Source: Granulicella tundricola MP5ACTX9 (GTDB lineage Bacteria; Acidobacteriota; Terriglobia; Terriglobales; Acidobacteriaceae). Taken from it: a DNA stretch of 64,000 nucleotides. Position 1 is the stretch's first letter; the number at the start of each line of letters is the position of its first letter. Below the pieces are notes generated by a model. That model searched no databases and was not told the DNA's origin. It worked only from the letters and a program-made list of their open reading frames with translations. Location of the stretch: positions 1 through 64,000 of the forward strand of contig NC_015064.1 of the NCBI RefSeq assembly GCF_000178975.2. Reading direction: 5' to 3'. This document shows, piece by piece, positions 44,027 to 53,601 of the stretch. Made by a program: the position numbers and the translations under genes.

Positions 44027-46171
44027 TCACCGAGGAAAAACAAACTCGGTCTTGAAGTCGGTGGCGGAACTGAGCTGCAGGAACGCGTCAAACTTCTTCC
44101 CTGCCTTTGACGTAAAGCCCTTGATGATCTTGGTCGTGTGATGCCGAGTGGGCGAGCAGAGGTCCTTGATGTTGGTCTCCGTCAGGGTCTTCTTCGCGAC
44201 GACGGTATTGATCGTGAAGTTGCAGCCATCGTGAAAGCGGGCGCAGCCATAAAAGGGCGCACTGGCGTTAGGGGTCGAGCGCTTGGTGACCAGACCGGCC
44301 TTGCACTTGGGGCAGAGAAGCTCATCCTTGCCCGCAGTGATGCGGGGCGCATCAGGAGCCTGCATGGGCTTGGAGCGGAAGACGGCCGGAATCTCGTGGC
44401 GCAGGCTCTCGGAGACCTCGGCAAGGATCTCGGCGGCATCGAGCTGCCCGGCTTCGACCAGATTGAGCTTGGCCTCCATATCCCCCGTCAACTCCGGACT
44501 CGCAAGATGCGGCAGAACCTGTGCGATGAGTGCGATGCCCTTGCCGGTAGGCTCGAACTGCTTCCCATCGCGGATGACGTAAGCAAGATCCAGCAGACGC
44601 TGGATGATCGCGGCACGCGTGGCCTCCGTTCCCAGGCCACGGCCCTTCATGGCCTCGCGTAGTTCGTCGTCGTCGATCTCGCGTCCGGCAGTCTCCATCG
44701 CCGCAAGAAGCGTCGCGTCCGTATAGCGCGAGGGCGGCTTGCGCTCCTTCGTCACCAGCTCGGACTCCACCACCTCCAGCTCGTCGCCCTTCTTCACCGC
44801 CGGCAGCGCTTGACGATCCTCCGCATCCGCCGCCTTGTTCTCAAAGTCCTGGTTGCCTGTCAGCACCGTCCACCCCGGAGCGATCAGCCTCGACCCACGC
44901 GCCCGAAACGGATGCTTCGCAATCTCCAGATCGATCCGCGTATCCTCCGTCTCCTTGTCCGGCAGAAAGATCGCAAGGAAGCGTTCCGCGACGATCGTAT
45001 AAACCTTCCGCTCGTCGCCCGACAGACTCGCCGGAGCAGGCTTGGCCGTCGGAATAATCGCATGGTGATCGGACAGCTTGGACCCGTCCACAAACCGCTT
45101 CGACAGCGCGGGACCATGCTGTGCCCGGTGCAGCGCCTGCTTCACATAAGACGCACGCTCCTCACCCAGCCGCAGCGCCTTCAGCACCGCCGGCAGACCG
45201 TCCACCATATCCTCGGACAGGTGTCTCGACGAACTTCGTGGATAGGTGATCGCCTTGCTCTCGTAGAGCGATTGCGCGATGGCCAGGGTCCTGTCCGCAG
45301 GAAAACCGAAGCGCCGGTTCGCCTCTTTCTGCAATTCACCCAGGTTGTGAAGCTGAGGCGGCGCTTTGCGGTTCTTCTTAACCTCCACCAGCGTTACGGT
45401 GGCGAGGGTGTCAGAAGGCACATCGCGGAGGATGGTCTCCGCTTCGGCTTTGATTTCGAAGTCGTGCTTTTGCTGAGAGTTGACGGCTCTCGCCACGAAC
45501 TCACCGAGATCCGCATGGACCTCATAGAAGAAGGTCTTGATGAACCCGGCTATCTCATGATGCCGCCGCACGATCATCGCGAGTGTAGGAGTTTGAACCC
45601 GACCGACGCTGCAGGTGACTGAATTATGCAGCGTCGCGGCTCGGCTGTGATTCATGCCGATCAGCCAGTCGAGCTGAGCGCGGGTCAGCGCAGCAGAGGC
45701 CAGGTTGTCGTAGTCGGCGGCGGGTCTTAAGTGACTAAGGGCAGACGCGATAGCCTCTTCCGTCAAAGATGAGGTCCAGAAGCGGAGAACGGGCTTGGAA
45801 GCTCCGGAGAGGGCGTAGATGCGGCGGAAGATGGCTTCGCCCTCGCGTCCGGCGTCGGTGGCGTTGACGATCTGGGTGATGCGCTTATCCCCGAACAAAC
45901 GGGCTACGACGTTGAACTGGTCTTCCGTCCGAGGCTCTGGGATGAGGAGCCAACCGCCGTCCTTTGGGAGCATGGGGAGGGCTTCGCGACGCCACGGCTT
46001 GCCCCATGCGGGGTTCATCTCGCCGGGCTCCGCGAAGCGGACAAGGTGGCCAATGGCCCAGGTGACAAGGTCGTTTTTGCCGCGAAAGAAGCCTTGTTCC
46101 TTATGGGTGCAGCCGAGGGCCTGGGCGATCTCTCGGGCTACGGACGGTTTCTCGGCCAGGAAGACGCGCAT
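44027..46171 (-). CDS. topB: DNA topoisomerase III
   Basis: A 714-residue type IA topoisomerase that decatenates single-strand linked DNA. It has the Toprim domain (MRVFLAEKPSVAREIAQALG, DAGREGEAI), the catalytic tyrosine in AITYPRSSSRHLS (Tyr310), and the GRGLGTEATRAAIIQRL segment. A C-terminal CPKCKAG ... FYGCARFHDGCNF zinc ribbon follows. Length fits bacterial TopB rather than plasmid TraE. It converges on the DUF3857 gene, eleven bases from its stop. Confidence 0.96.
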   Translation of the reverse strand: MRVFLAEKPSVAREIAQALGCTHKEQGFFRGKNDLVTWAIGHLVRFAEPGEMNPAWGKPWRREALPMLPKDGGWLLIPEPRTEDQFNVVARLFGDKRITQIVNATDAGREGEAIFRRIYALSGASKPVLRFWTSSLTEEAIASALSHLRPAADYDNLASAALTRAQLDWLIGMNHSRAATLHNSVTCSVGRVQTPTLAMIVRRHHEIAGFIKTFFYEVHADLGEFVARAVNSQQKHDFEIKAEAETILRDVPSDTLATVTLVEVKKNRKAPPQLHNLGELQKEANRRFGFPADRTLAIAQSLYESKAITYPRSSSRHLSEDMVDGLPAVLKALRLGEERASYVKQALHRAQHGPALSKRFVDGSKLSDHHAIIPTAKPAPASLSGDERKVYTIVAERFLAIFLPDKETEDTRIDLEIAKHPFRARGSRLIAPGWTVLTGNQDFENKAADAEDRQALPAVKKGDELEVVESELVTKERKPPSRYTDATLLAAMETAGREIDDDELREAMKGRGLGTEATRAAIIQRLLDLAYVIRDGKQFEPTGKGIALIAQVLPHLASPELTGDMEAKLNLVEAGQLDAAEILAEVSESLRHEIPAVFRSKPMQAPDAPRITAGKDELLCPKCKAGLVTKRSTPNASAPFYGCARFHDGCNFTINTVVAKKTLTETNIKDLCSPTRHHTTKIIKGFTSKAGKKFDAFLQLSSATDFKTEFVFPR

Positions 46172-46302
46172 GGGGACTCACCACAAGTTTACAGGTGGAT
46201 GAAATGAGTTTCTGGTTGCAACCACCGCCACAGGCTGTTTCTGCCAGCCTTGAAGATTATCTGGGCCTATACAGGAGGTTGAGGTATTCTCCTCTGGCGA
46301 GG

Positions 46303-47112
46303 ATGAGCGTGATGATGGGTCGTTTTGGGATTGCTTTGCTGTTGGTGCTGGGTGCATCGGTGGGGATATTGCGGGGGCAGGGGACCGCAGCGCCGGGGGC
46401 GATTGGAGATGCGCCTTTGCTGCCGGAGTATCGGGAGGCTCCGCTGCCGCCTGCGTATGGCGGGGTGCAGGTGCGGATTCCGGGGATCTATGTGACTCCG
46501 GTGGTGAATGCTCCGTTTACGGCGAAGGTGCAGATCGTGTCGCAGGAGCAGTTGCCGGATGGGACGGTGCGGGTTCGCAAGACGGTGAACCATATTGCGC
46601 GGCAGAGCTCGGGGCGGATCTATAACGAGCGGCGGCAGTTGGTGGCTCCGACGTTTCAGGGCGAGCCGCGGCTGATTTCGGCGCATATTTATGATCCATC
46701 GACGCGCCTGAACACTTACCTGAATCCGGTGACGCATATCGCGCAGGAGATTCGGATGAAGCAGGCTGCCGTGGCTCCGAACTACGGGACGACGCGGATG
46801 GGTGTGGGTAAGAATCCGCTGCTGAAAGAAGAGGAGCTTGGGGAACAGGCTCTGGGGCCGGTGATGCTGCGGGGGATTCGGCGATCACGGACGGTGCCGG
46901 CTGCGGTGAGTGGGACGGGTAAGGATGTCGTGGTGGTGGATGAGTACTGGTACTCGGCTGAGCTGGAGATTTACATGATCATCAAGCACAACGATCCGCG
47001 TACGGGCGAGCAGATCGTGGCGGTCTCTGATGTGGAGCGCGGGGAGCCGGATGGGAAGCAGTTTGTGGTGCCGGGGAACTACAAACGGGTGGATGAGACG
47101 CCGGTGGATTAG
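46303..47112 (+). CDS. Exported protein of unknown function
   Basis: A 269-residue protein with a signal peptide (GRFGIALLLVLGASVGILRGQ). Motifs include YREAPLPPAYGG, IAQEIRMKQAA and a conserved-looking VVVDEYWYSAELEIYMIIKHNDPRTG near the end. Alternative ATGs at 46312 and 46315 are possible with GAGG upstream. The reading frame is open to 46195, but that extension precedes the signal peptide. A small protein gene converges 18 bp downstream. Function unknown; similar exported proteins occur in Acidobacteria. Confidence 0.82.
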   Translation: MSVMMGRFGIALLLVLGASVGILRGQGTAAPGAIGDAPLLPEYREAPLPPAYGGVQVRIPGIYVTPVVNAPFTAKVQIVSQEQLPDGTVRVRKTVNHIARQSSGRIYNERRQLVAPTFQGEPRLISAHIYDPSTRLNTYLNPVTHIAQEIRMKQAAVAPNYGTTRMGVGKNPLLKEEELGEQALGPVMLRGIRRSRTVPAAVSGTGKDVVVVDEYWYSAELEIYMIIKHNDPRTGEQIVAVSDVERGEPDGKQFVVPGNYKRVDETPVD

Positions 47113-47130
47113 CGGATACCGGCGCAGGGG

Positions 47131-47367
47131 CTATGCGCTATAGAGGCGGCTCCAGGCGTTGAGGATGCGGGACTGCATCTCTGCGTGGAGGAGGATGGAG
47201 CGGTGGCCTTCCGGGGTATGGACGATGGTGCTGCCCGTGACGATGGCCCTGGTGCCGAAGCAGGAGACCGAGTCGCCGAGGGCGGGGATGGAGGTCACGC
47301 CGGGCTGATCCAGGATCAACTCTTCTATCCCGTGGAGGACCCTGATCCTGATGGTGGTGAGCATCAT
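47131..47367 (-). CDS. Small hypothetical protein
   Basis: A 78-residue protein (MMLTTIRIRVLHGIEELILD ... SRLYSA) with no signal or membrane segment. The ribosome site is weak, and it has only conventional codon use as support. It converges on the exported-protein gene with an 18-bp gap. It might regulate that gene or be a chance ORF; confidence is limited. The 218-bp gap to 47585 holds no visible gene. Confidence 0.5.
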   Translation of the reverse strand: MMLTTIRIRVLHGIEELILDQPGVTSIPALGDSVSCFGTRAIVTGSTIVHTPEGHRSILLHAEMQSRILNAWSRLYSA

Positions 47368-47585
47368 ATAAAAGGTTGGACGGGTGGGAATGGGTTGGTG
47401 ATTACAAGCAGGTTGCGAGGGGTGAGATTACTTTCGCGTGGATGGCTTGTGCCTTCTGCGCCGTTGGATGGGCGGCCGAGCGCTGACGGAGTACCCGTTG
47501 GGTTACGAGCCGCGCGCAAGGTTCCTCCGGGCTTTGCGGGTGGGAAATGGTACTAAAGGTACAGCGCATACCCTGAAGGGGGAGT

Positions 47586-48392
47586 GTGGTGGCTCAAGGG
47601 ACGATCTATAAAGCCGATAGATGCTTAACGCTTGCAAGGGTATTGAGGCGAGGGTATCCCGCTTGTCCAGATTGCTGCGTGAGATTGCCTGGGCCCCGTG
47701 ATGAAGATGGCGAGGATGGTTTGACTGCTTTACTTTCTGCAGGGTTGAGATCGAGGTTGAGGCAGGGGATATTGCCTGCGCTGGGTTTGGTCTGGCTGCT
47801 GGCGATGGTGCCGGGGGTTCGGTACCTGCTGGCGTATGAACATACTGCCGGGAGCCAGGGCACTGCGCCGCGCGGCTGGCCGAAGGGGATGCCTCAAGTT
47901 GGTGATGCGGCGCTGCCGACGCTGGTGGTTGCGCTGCATCCGCGGTGCTCGTGCTCGCAGGCGACGCTGGCGGAGCTTGAGGAGGCTGCGCAGGGGTTTG
48001 GACATCCCTATAACGCGGTGCTGCTGATTTACCGGCCGAAGGGCTCGGACTACGAGTGGCAGAAGGTGGATCTCTACCGCGACGCGCAGAAGGCGCTGCA
48101 TGCGCGGGTGATGCTGGATGATGACGGGCAGTATTCGGCTGCGTTTGGCGCAGAGACGTCCGGTGAAGTGCTGTACTATTCGGCGGCCAAGGGTGCAGCG
48201 GGACGCAGACTGCTGTTCAGCGGGGGTGTGACGGGCTCGCGCGGGATGGTGGGGGGCAATGACGGGATTGAGGCGCTGAAGAGTGCGTTCAAGCTGGACC
48301 GTGAGCCGGAGCACGCAAAGACGCCGGTGTTTGGTTGTGGATTGTTTGCAGCACTCGAGCCCCAGGCTGCAGAGAAGCGGAGTAGACCATGA
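47586..48392 (+). CDS. RedB-like thioredoxin-fold membrane protein
   Basis: A 268-residue protein: one transmembrane helix (about 60-82, ILPALGLVWLLAMVPGV), then a thioredoxin-like domain with LVVALHPRCSCSQATLAELE, carrying a Cys-x-Cys instead of Cys-x-x-Cys. The ending FGAETSGEVLYY ... LLFSGGVTGSRGMVGGN is typical of RedB-like proteins of Acidobacteria and Planctomycetes. The N-terminus before the helix is uncertain; GTG 47586, GTG 47589 or internal TTGs are possible. Its TGA overlaps the next gene's ATG (ATGA), so it is translationally coupled to a c-di-GMP enzyme. Confidence 0.8.
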   Translation: MVAQGTIYKADRCLTLARVLRRGYPACPDCCVRLPGPRDEDGEDGLTALLSAGLRSRLRQGILPALGLVWLLAMVPGVRYLLAYEHTAGSQGTAPRGWPKGMPQVGDAALPTLVVALHPRCSCSQATLAELEEAAQGFGHPYNAVLLIYRPKGSDYEWQKVDLYRDAQKALHARVMLDDDGQYSAAFGAETSGEVLYYSAAKGAAGRRLLFSGGVTGSRGMVGGNDGIEALKSAFKLDREPEHAKTPVFGCGLFAALEPQAAEKRSRP

Positions 48393-50395
48393 ATCCATCG
48401 ATTCTCAGCTCGGAAAGAGTGACTTCAGTGAATGTTGCAAAAGAAGCGGAACGACTTTTTAGAAGCGAGCACCGGCTGGTCTGCACAAGGACGGATCGTC
48501 TGTTTGCGATCCTGATGAGTCTGCAGTGGCCGGCCGCAGTGGCGGCCGCTCTGCTGATATCTTCACGCACCTGGGTGGGCGGGACCAGCTCTGTGCATCC
48601 GCACCTGATCGCGGCGGTGTACCTGGGCGGACTGATCACGGTTCCGCCGGTGCTGCTGGCGTTTTTCCGGCCGGGCGAGCGTTATACGCGGCATATCATT
48701 GCCGCCTGCCAGATGTTGATGTCTGGACTGCTGATTCATGTTTCGGGCGGGCGGATTGAGACGCACTTTCACGTGTTCGGATCGCTGGCGTTCCTGGCGT
48801 TCTACCTGGACTGGGAGGTGCTGGCGACGGCAACGCTCGTCACGCTGGTGGACCACCTGGCGATGGGCTACTATCTGCCTGCTTCGATCTTCGGGACCGC
48901 GACGGCCAGCCATTGGCGGTTGTTGGAGCATGTACTGTGGGTGGTGTTCTTTGACATCTTCCTGATCACGAGCTGCGTACAGGGATTGAAGTGGCTGCAT
49001 GCAGTGGCTCGGCGCGAAGCCGACCAGGAGCTACTGCTGTATCAGGCCTACCACGATGCCCTGACGGGGCTTGGAAACCGGCTGCAGATCCAGAAGCTAA
49101 TGGGCGAACTGCTGATGCCGGGCTCCAAGGAGCCGCGTCCCTTTGCGCTGATGGCGATCGACCTGGACCGCTTCAAGGAGGTCAACGACACGCTGGGCCA
49201 TCAGGTGGGCGACGAGCTGCTGCGGCAGGTGAGTCAACGTCTGATGGCGCAGATCCGCAAGAACGATACGCTGGTGCGCATGGGTGGCGATGAGTTCGCG
49301 CTGGTGCTGGATGGATGCACGAGCGCGAGGGTGGCGGAAAGCATTGCGGGCCGGATGGTAGAGAGCCTGAACAAGCCGTTCTCGCTGGGCGATCACACGG
49401 CACGCATCGGCGCGAGCATCGGGATCTGCCTGCATCTGGACGAGGGTCAGGATGCGACCGACCTGTTCCACCATGCGGATTTGGCGCTGTACAAGGTGAA
49501 GAACAGCGGGCGCAACAGCTTCATGGTCTTTGACGAGAACATGCGTGCGGAGACGCTGCACCAGATGAGTATGGAGCATCGCTTGCGGAGCGCGGTGCTG
49601 GAGAACCAGATGCATCTGCACTACCAGCCGATCGTCAGCACAGAGGGCAGGCTGCTGGGGTTTGAGGCGCTGCTGCGCTGGAACGACGCCGTCCACGGAG
49701 ACGTTTCGCCGGTGGACTTTATTCCGCTTGCGGAGAAGACCGGCCTCATCATTCCGCTGGGCGCGTGGGTCCTGCAGCAGGCGTGCAGCCAGGCGGCGCA
49801 GTGGCACAGGACGGGCAACAAGCTGATGAAGATGTCGGTGAATGTATCGTCCATTCAACTGGCGCACAAGGACTTTGTGACAACCGTGCTGACGGCACTG
49901 AAGGAGACTGGGCTGCCGGCGGAGCTGCTGGACCTGGAGCTGACCGAGAGCGCGCTGATTCAGCAGCATGACAGCAGCTACGAATCATTGCATTTGCTAC
50001 GCCGGTTCGGGGTGAAGCTTTCGATCGACGACTTTGGGACGGGCTATTCGTCGTTGAGTTATCTGCGCGATCTGCCGGTGCATACGCTGAAGATCGACCG
50101 GGCGTTTGTGAAGGATATCGAGATCTCGCCGGAGTCACGCACGCTGGTGGAGGGCATGATCGACATGGCGCATACCCTGCACCTGCGGGTGGTCGCGGAG
50201 GGAGTGGAAAACCGGAAGCAGATGGAGATCCTGGTGGAGGCGGGGTGCGATGAGATCCAGGGCTTCCACATCTCGAAGGCGGTTCCGGCGGATGACGCGC
50301 GGCGCTTTATCAATGTGAGTCACGGCGAGCCCGAGATCAAGGCCATGGCAGGAGCGGCCAAAGTGCGCGGGCTGGCCGAGGTTCTGGCACGCTAG
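48389..50395 (+). CDS. Membrane-bound bifunctional diguanylate cyclase/phosphodiesterase (7TM-GGDEF-EAL)
   Basis: A 668-residue c-di-GMP enzyme. An N-terminal membrane domain with about six or seven helices (about 45-205) contains GGRIETHFHVFGSLAFLAFYLDW, with two histidines that could bind a metal or haem. Then a GGDEF domain with an intact GGDEF (299-303), and an EAL domain (about 405-645) with an intact EAL (426-428), DDFGTGYSSL and later catalytic residues. Both synthesis and breakdown are possible. It is coupled to RedB upstream, hinting at redox control. A terminator follows. Confidence 0.93.
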   Translation: MNPSILSSERVTSVNVAKEAERLFRSEHRLVCTRTDRLFAILMSLQWPAAVAAALLISSRTWVGGTSSVHPHLIAAVYLGGLITVPPVLLAFFRPGERYTRHIIAACQMLMSGLLIHVSGGRIETHFHVFGSLAFLAFYLDWEVLATATLVTLVDHLAMGYYLPASIFGTATASHWRLLEHVLWVVFFDIFLITSCVQGLKWLHAVARREADQELLLYQAYHDALTGLGNRLQIQKLMGELLMPGSKEPRPFALMAIDLDRFKEVNDTLGHQVGDELLRQVSQRLMAQIRKNDTLVRMGGDEFALVLDGCTSARVAESIAGRMVESLNKPFSLGDHTARIGASIGICLHLDEGQDATDLFHHADLALYKVKNSGRNSFMVFDENMRAETLHQMSMEHRLRSAVLENQMHLHYQPIVSTEGRLLGFEALLRWNDAVHGDVSPVDFIPLAEKTGLIIPLGAWVLQQACSQAAQWHRTGNKLMKMSVNVSSIQLAHKDFVTTVLTALKETGLPAELLDLELTESALIQQHDSSYESLHLLRRFGVKLSIDDFGTGYSSLSYLRDLPVHTLKIDRAFVKDIEISPESRTLVEGMIDMAHTLHLRVVAEGVENRKQMEILVEAGCDEIQGFHISKAVPADDARRFINVSHGEPEIKAMAGAAKVRGLAEVLAR

Positions 50396-50421
50396 GCAGG
50401 CGGAGATTGCATCCTATTGAG

Positions 50422-50452
50422 AGGCGGTTTCGCGATGCGGGCCGCCTTTTTT
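50422..50452 (+). terminator. Terminator after the GGDEF-EAL gene
   Basis: AGGCGG (50422-50427) pairs with CCGCCT (50442-50447), with weaker inner pairs, followed by TTTTTT. It ends the RedB/GGDEF-EAL transcript just before the cupin gene, whose start is at 50466. Confidence 0.65.
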
Positions 50453-50465
50453 GAGGAGATGACCC

Positions 50466-50993
50466 ATGGCTGAGGCAACCGCAGTTCCGGCGGACGATCT
50501 GCAACGATATCTGAAGCTGGCGCAGCCTGATGGCGATGTGAAGTTACCCCATCTGGGCGTGGTGGGCGATACGTACACGCTGCTGCTGACCGGCAAGGAT
50601 ACGGCTGGGCGGCTGAGCCTGATCGATATGCATGTGCCGCCGGGTGGCGGGCCGCCGCCGCATCGGCATGACTTTGAGGAGACCTTCATCGTGCTGGACG
50701 GGGAGCTCTCCGCGATCTTCCGTGGGCAGAAGATGGCCGTGAAGGCGGGGGAGACAGTACATATTCCGTCGAATGCGCCGCACCAGTTTCATAACAGTTC
50801 AGACAAGCCCGTGCGGATGCTCTGTATCTGCTCGCCTGCGGGGCAGGAGGAGATGTTCCTGGAGATCGGTGTGCCGGTTGCGACGCGGACGACTGCGCCA
50901 CCGCCCTTGAGCGAGGACGAGCAGAAGGCGTTTCGCGCGCAGGCTGAGGCTTTGGCACCGAAGTACAAGACGGAGCTTCTGGCGCACGCATAA
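50466..50993 (+). CDS. Cupin-domain protein
   Basis: A 175-residue single-domain cupin. Motif 1, GGGPPPHRHDFEETFIVLDGE, and motif 2, VHIPSNAPHQFHNSS, give the usual His/Glu metal site. Such proteins act as dioxygenases, isomerases or sugar-binding regulators; this cannot be determined here. GAGGAGATG precedes the ATG. It lies directly after the terminator of the GGDEF-EAL gene and 39 bp before a glycerophosphodiesterase. Confidence 0.9.
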   Translation: MAEATAVPADDLQRYLKLAQPDGDVKLPHLGVVGDTYTLLLTGKDTAGRLSLIDMHVPPGGGPPPHRHDFEETFIVLDGELSAIFRGQKMAVKAGETVHIPSNAPHQFHNSSDKPVRMLCICSPAGQEEMFLEIGVPVATRTTAPPPLSEDEQKAFRAQAEALAPKYKTELLAHA

Positions 50994-51032
50994 GGCTGAT
51001 GCGTTGATGGCTGGTGGTTGATACTGTTTGTC

Positions 51033-51971
51033 ATGCTCAAGAAAATCGCTGGCGTGATGTTGATGGGTGTGGTGAGTGCCTTGGCTCAGACGAACGCTGT
51101 AAGAAACACGCCTCGGACGATTCTGGTTCATGCTCATCGGGGTGGGCGTGCGCTCCGGCCGGAGAATACGATTCCTTCGTTTCAGCATGGGATAGACGTG
51201 GGCGCGGATGTGCTGGAGCTTGATCTGGCGGTGACGAAAGACGGTGTGCTGGTGGTGTCGCACTCGCCTTATCTGACGTACCCGGTGGACACGGACGTTG
51301 CGAAGGAGCGGGTGTGCGATGGGCCGGCGCTGCCGCCCGGGACCGCGATCCATACACTGACGCTGGCGCAGTTGAAGCAGTACGACTGCGGACTCCATCC
51401 GCTGAAACGTTTTCCAAAGCAGATGGCGGTGCCGCATACGACGATTCCCACGTTTGACGAGGTGCTGGAGCTGGCGCCGCAGGGGACGTTTCAGTTCAAC
51501 GTGGAGACGAAGATCTATCCCAACCATCCGGAGCTGACACCTGCCCCTGAGGCATTTGTGAAGATGATCGACGATGCAGTGAAGCGGCGGCATTTGCAGG
51601 CAAGGGTGATCCTGCAGAGCTTCGACTTCAGGACGCTGCACGCGATGCGGGCGATTGATCCTGCCATTCGGCTGTCAGCGTTGTTCGAGGCGAAGGATGA
51701 CGGCTTTACCGGGATTGCGGATCAGGACAAGAGCTTCGCACACATTGCGAAGGTCAGCGGCGCTGAGATCCTGAGCCCGGATCAGACCCTGGTGACACCG
51801 GAGGCCGTTGCAACGGCCCATGCGATGGGGCGGCAGGTCGCTCCGTTCACCGTGAACACGTCAGAGGGTTGGCAGAAGATGGCGGATGCAAAGGTTGATG
51901 CGATCATCTCTGACGATCCGGTTGCTCTGCTGGCGTGGCTGCGGGCGCAGAACCCTCCGCTGCATCCTTAG
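51033..51971 (+). CDS. Exported glycerophosphodiester phosphodiesterase
   Basis: A 312-residue GDPD-family enzyme with a signal peptide (MLKKIAGVMLMGVVSALAQ). The catalytic motifs HRGGRALRPENT (His, Arg, Glu, Asn), ELDLAVTKDGVLVVSH (Glu/Asp and second His) and FNVETKI fit a TIM-barrel Ca-dependent GDPD. It releases glycerol-3-phosphate from deacylated phospholipids in the periplasm. A longer TTG start at 51018 exists. Together with PLD and metallophosphoesterase genes it adds to a theme of exported phosphodiesterases in this window. Confidence 0.9.
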   Translation: MLKKIAGVMLMGVVSALAQTNAVRNTPRTILVHAHRGGRALRPENTIPSFQHGIDVGADVLELDLAVTKDGVLVVSHSPYLTYPVDTDVAKERVCDGPALPPGTAIHTLTLAQLKQYDCGLHPLKRFPKQMAVPHTTIPTFDEVLELAPQGTFQFNVETKIYPNHPELTPAPEAFVKMIDDAVKRRHLQARVILQSFDFRTLHAMRAIDPAIRLSALFEAKDDGFTGIADQDKSFAHIAKVSGAEILSPDQTLVTPEAVATAHAMGRQVAPFTVNTSEGWQKMADAKVDAIISDDPVALLAWLRAQNPPLHP

Positions 51972-51988
51972 GCTTCAGGACTGCGGGC

Positions 51989-52642
51989 TTACCACTTCAC
52001 CTTCACGCCGAAGAGCGTGATGAGCTGTGGAGCCTGGTCGGGGCTGATCATGAGACCCGCCATGTCGGCGGGCGTGCCGCGCAGGCCGTCGAGGCGGCAG
52101 TCGCGGACATCCGCCTGAATGAGCTTGGCGTGGGAGAGTTCGGCGCGGCTGAGGTCGCAGTCCTTGAAGATGGTGCCGGTCAGGTCCGCGTTGTAGAGGT
52201 CCGCGTCGGTGAGGTTGCAGCGCTCAAAGACGCAGTGCTGCAGGCGAGCCATGCGGAAGAAGGCCAGGTCGAGCTTGCACTCACGGAAGAGGACGCTCTT
52301 GAGCTGGGCCTCGGTGAAGGTAGCTCCGGTGAGGCGGGTCCCGGTGATCTCGACACGCTCGAGGTGGCCGCCGGTGAGATCGAGGTTGGCGAGGTCGGAG
52401 CCTTCGATCTGAGTGTCGTAGAGGCGCAGGCCGCGCGCGTTGGGGGCGGTGAGGGTGACGTTGCGCCACAGGCATCGATCCAGACGTGCGGACTGACCGC
52501 GCGGGCTGACGAAGGGCGGGAGGGTGGTGTCAGCGGCGAGGGCATCGTGGACCGCGCCGGAGTCTAGTTGGGCGGCGAAGTCTTCGGTGAGGATGTCGTG
52601 GTCGATCTGTGGGGCTTGCCGGGATTTGGGCTTGGGTGCCAT
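51989..52642 (-). CDS. Pentapeptide-repeat protein
   Basis: A 217-residue protein with pentapeptide A(D/N)LxX repeats over about 75-195 (DLANLDLTGG, NLTDADLYNADLTGTIFKDCDLSRAEL and so on), predicting a right-handed quadrilateral beta-helix. The N-terminus is charged and non-repetitive. Pentapeptide proteins can mimic DNA or act as scaffolds; the role here is not known. It converges on the GDPD gene, 17 bp from its stop. Confidence 0.88.
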   Translation of the reverse strand: MAPKPKSRQAPQIDHDILTEDFAAQLDSGAVHDALAADTTLPPFVSPRGQSARLDRCLWRNVTLTAPNARGLRLYDTQIEGSDLANLDLTGGHLERVEITGTRLTGATFTEAQLKSVLFRECKLDLAFFRMARLQHCVFERCNLTDADLYNADLTGTIFKDCDLSRAELSHAKLIQADVRDCRLDGLRGTPADMAGLMISPDQAPQLITLFGVKVKW

Positions 52643-52660
52643 GGTTTGAGATTACATAGC

Positions 52661-53449
52661 ATGGCTGTGCTGAAACAAACACTGGCACCTGTTCATCGCG
52701 GTGCTGACTGCTATGCTGATTGGCAAATGCCAAGTGCCGAAATTCCGCAATGGTTGGACGAAACCGAAATAAGTACGGTGGGCATTCTTACGCTGGAGAA
52801 CGGTGAACACTTGACCGTTGAAATTATTGAATATGTCGAGGAAGACCGTGAAGTTATCGTCGAAGTTATAAGTCCCAGTCGACGTCATGCTGACAGCCAG
52901 CAAGAGCGTCAATCCATCGCAATTGATCGCGTTCTTTCTTTCAAGCCCCAGGCGAGAGCAGTGCAGCCGTGGCCGCATTCCGACCCTTGCCGGAGTGCAT
53001 CTTTTTCATTCGCTCGTTTCATCGTGATGACAATGCTGCTCCTATCTATGACCGCTGGCAGCCTGACTCTCTTCATCCTCTTGGCAAACAAGCCATACGG
53101 GATTCAAGAGGCATCCGTGGTCGAGTACACGCTTTTTGAAATCTTCCTCACCTTCGCTGCAACCCGCAGTCTCCGGCGCTACCTTTTTACTTGTCCAGCA
53201 GTTCGGCCGCAGATTCCGCGTCTCCTTTGGCGCCATTTGGGCTATGTGATCACGCTTGTAATCTTCCAGGCTGTTATGTTGGCTGCTCGTCCGAACCTAT
53301 CCAGTTGGTGGAACACCCCAGACAAAAAGGGCAGCACTCCCTTCGAAATTGCGCTTTTTTTTCTTTGCTTCGGTATCGGATACGCACAGGTTCTTGGCAG
53401 CCGCTCTATACTTGAGCGCGCTCATCAAGATTTCTCCACGCCGGGTTAG
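52661..53449 (+). CDS. Atypical membrane protein, possible recent acquisition
   Basis: A 262-residue protein with a soluble N-terminal domain (about 1-110; ILTLENGEHLTVEIIEYVEEDRE, SH3/LSm-like strands) and about four transmembrane helices (about 121-235). Its DNA is less GC-rich and has more A/T-ending codons than neighbours, suggesting transfer. It starts 18 bp from the divergent pentapeptide gene, so promoter space is very small. The reading frame is open upstream but ATG 52661 fits. No known family recognised. Confidence 0.72.
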   Translation: MAVLKQTLAPVHRGADCYADWQMPSAEIPQWLDETEISTVGILTLENGEHLTVEIIEYVEEDREVIVEVISPSRRHADSQQERQSIAIDRVLSFKPQARAVQPWPHSDPCRSASFSFARFIVMTMLLLSMTAGSLTLFILLANKPYGIQEASVVEYTLFEIFLTFAATRSLRRYLFTCPAVRPQIPRLLWRHLGYVITLVIFQAVMLAARPNLSSWWNTPDKKGSTPFEIALFFLCFGIGYAQVLGSRSILERAHQDFSTPG

Positions 53450-53601
53450 GACGATGGACGCTCGGCATAAGCTCATGGTGTTCCGAAACTTGGTTCGCAT
53501 ATGGCTATGTTCGTTTGACAGCCCACTCCTGCTTCCCGCAGGATAATCCGTGCTGTGCAAACGATTGCCTAAAGACGTTTGCACCATCCTGGAGGTTCCC
53601 T

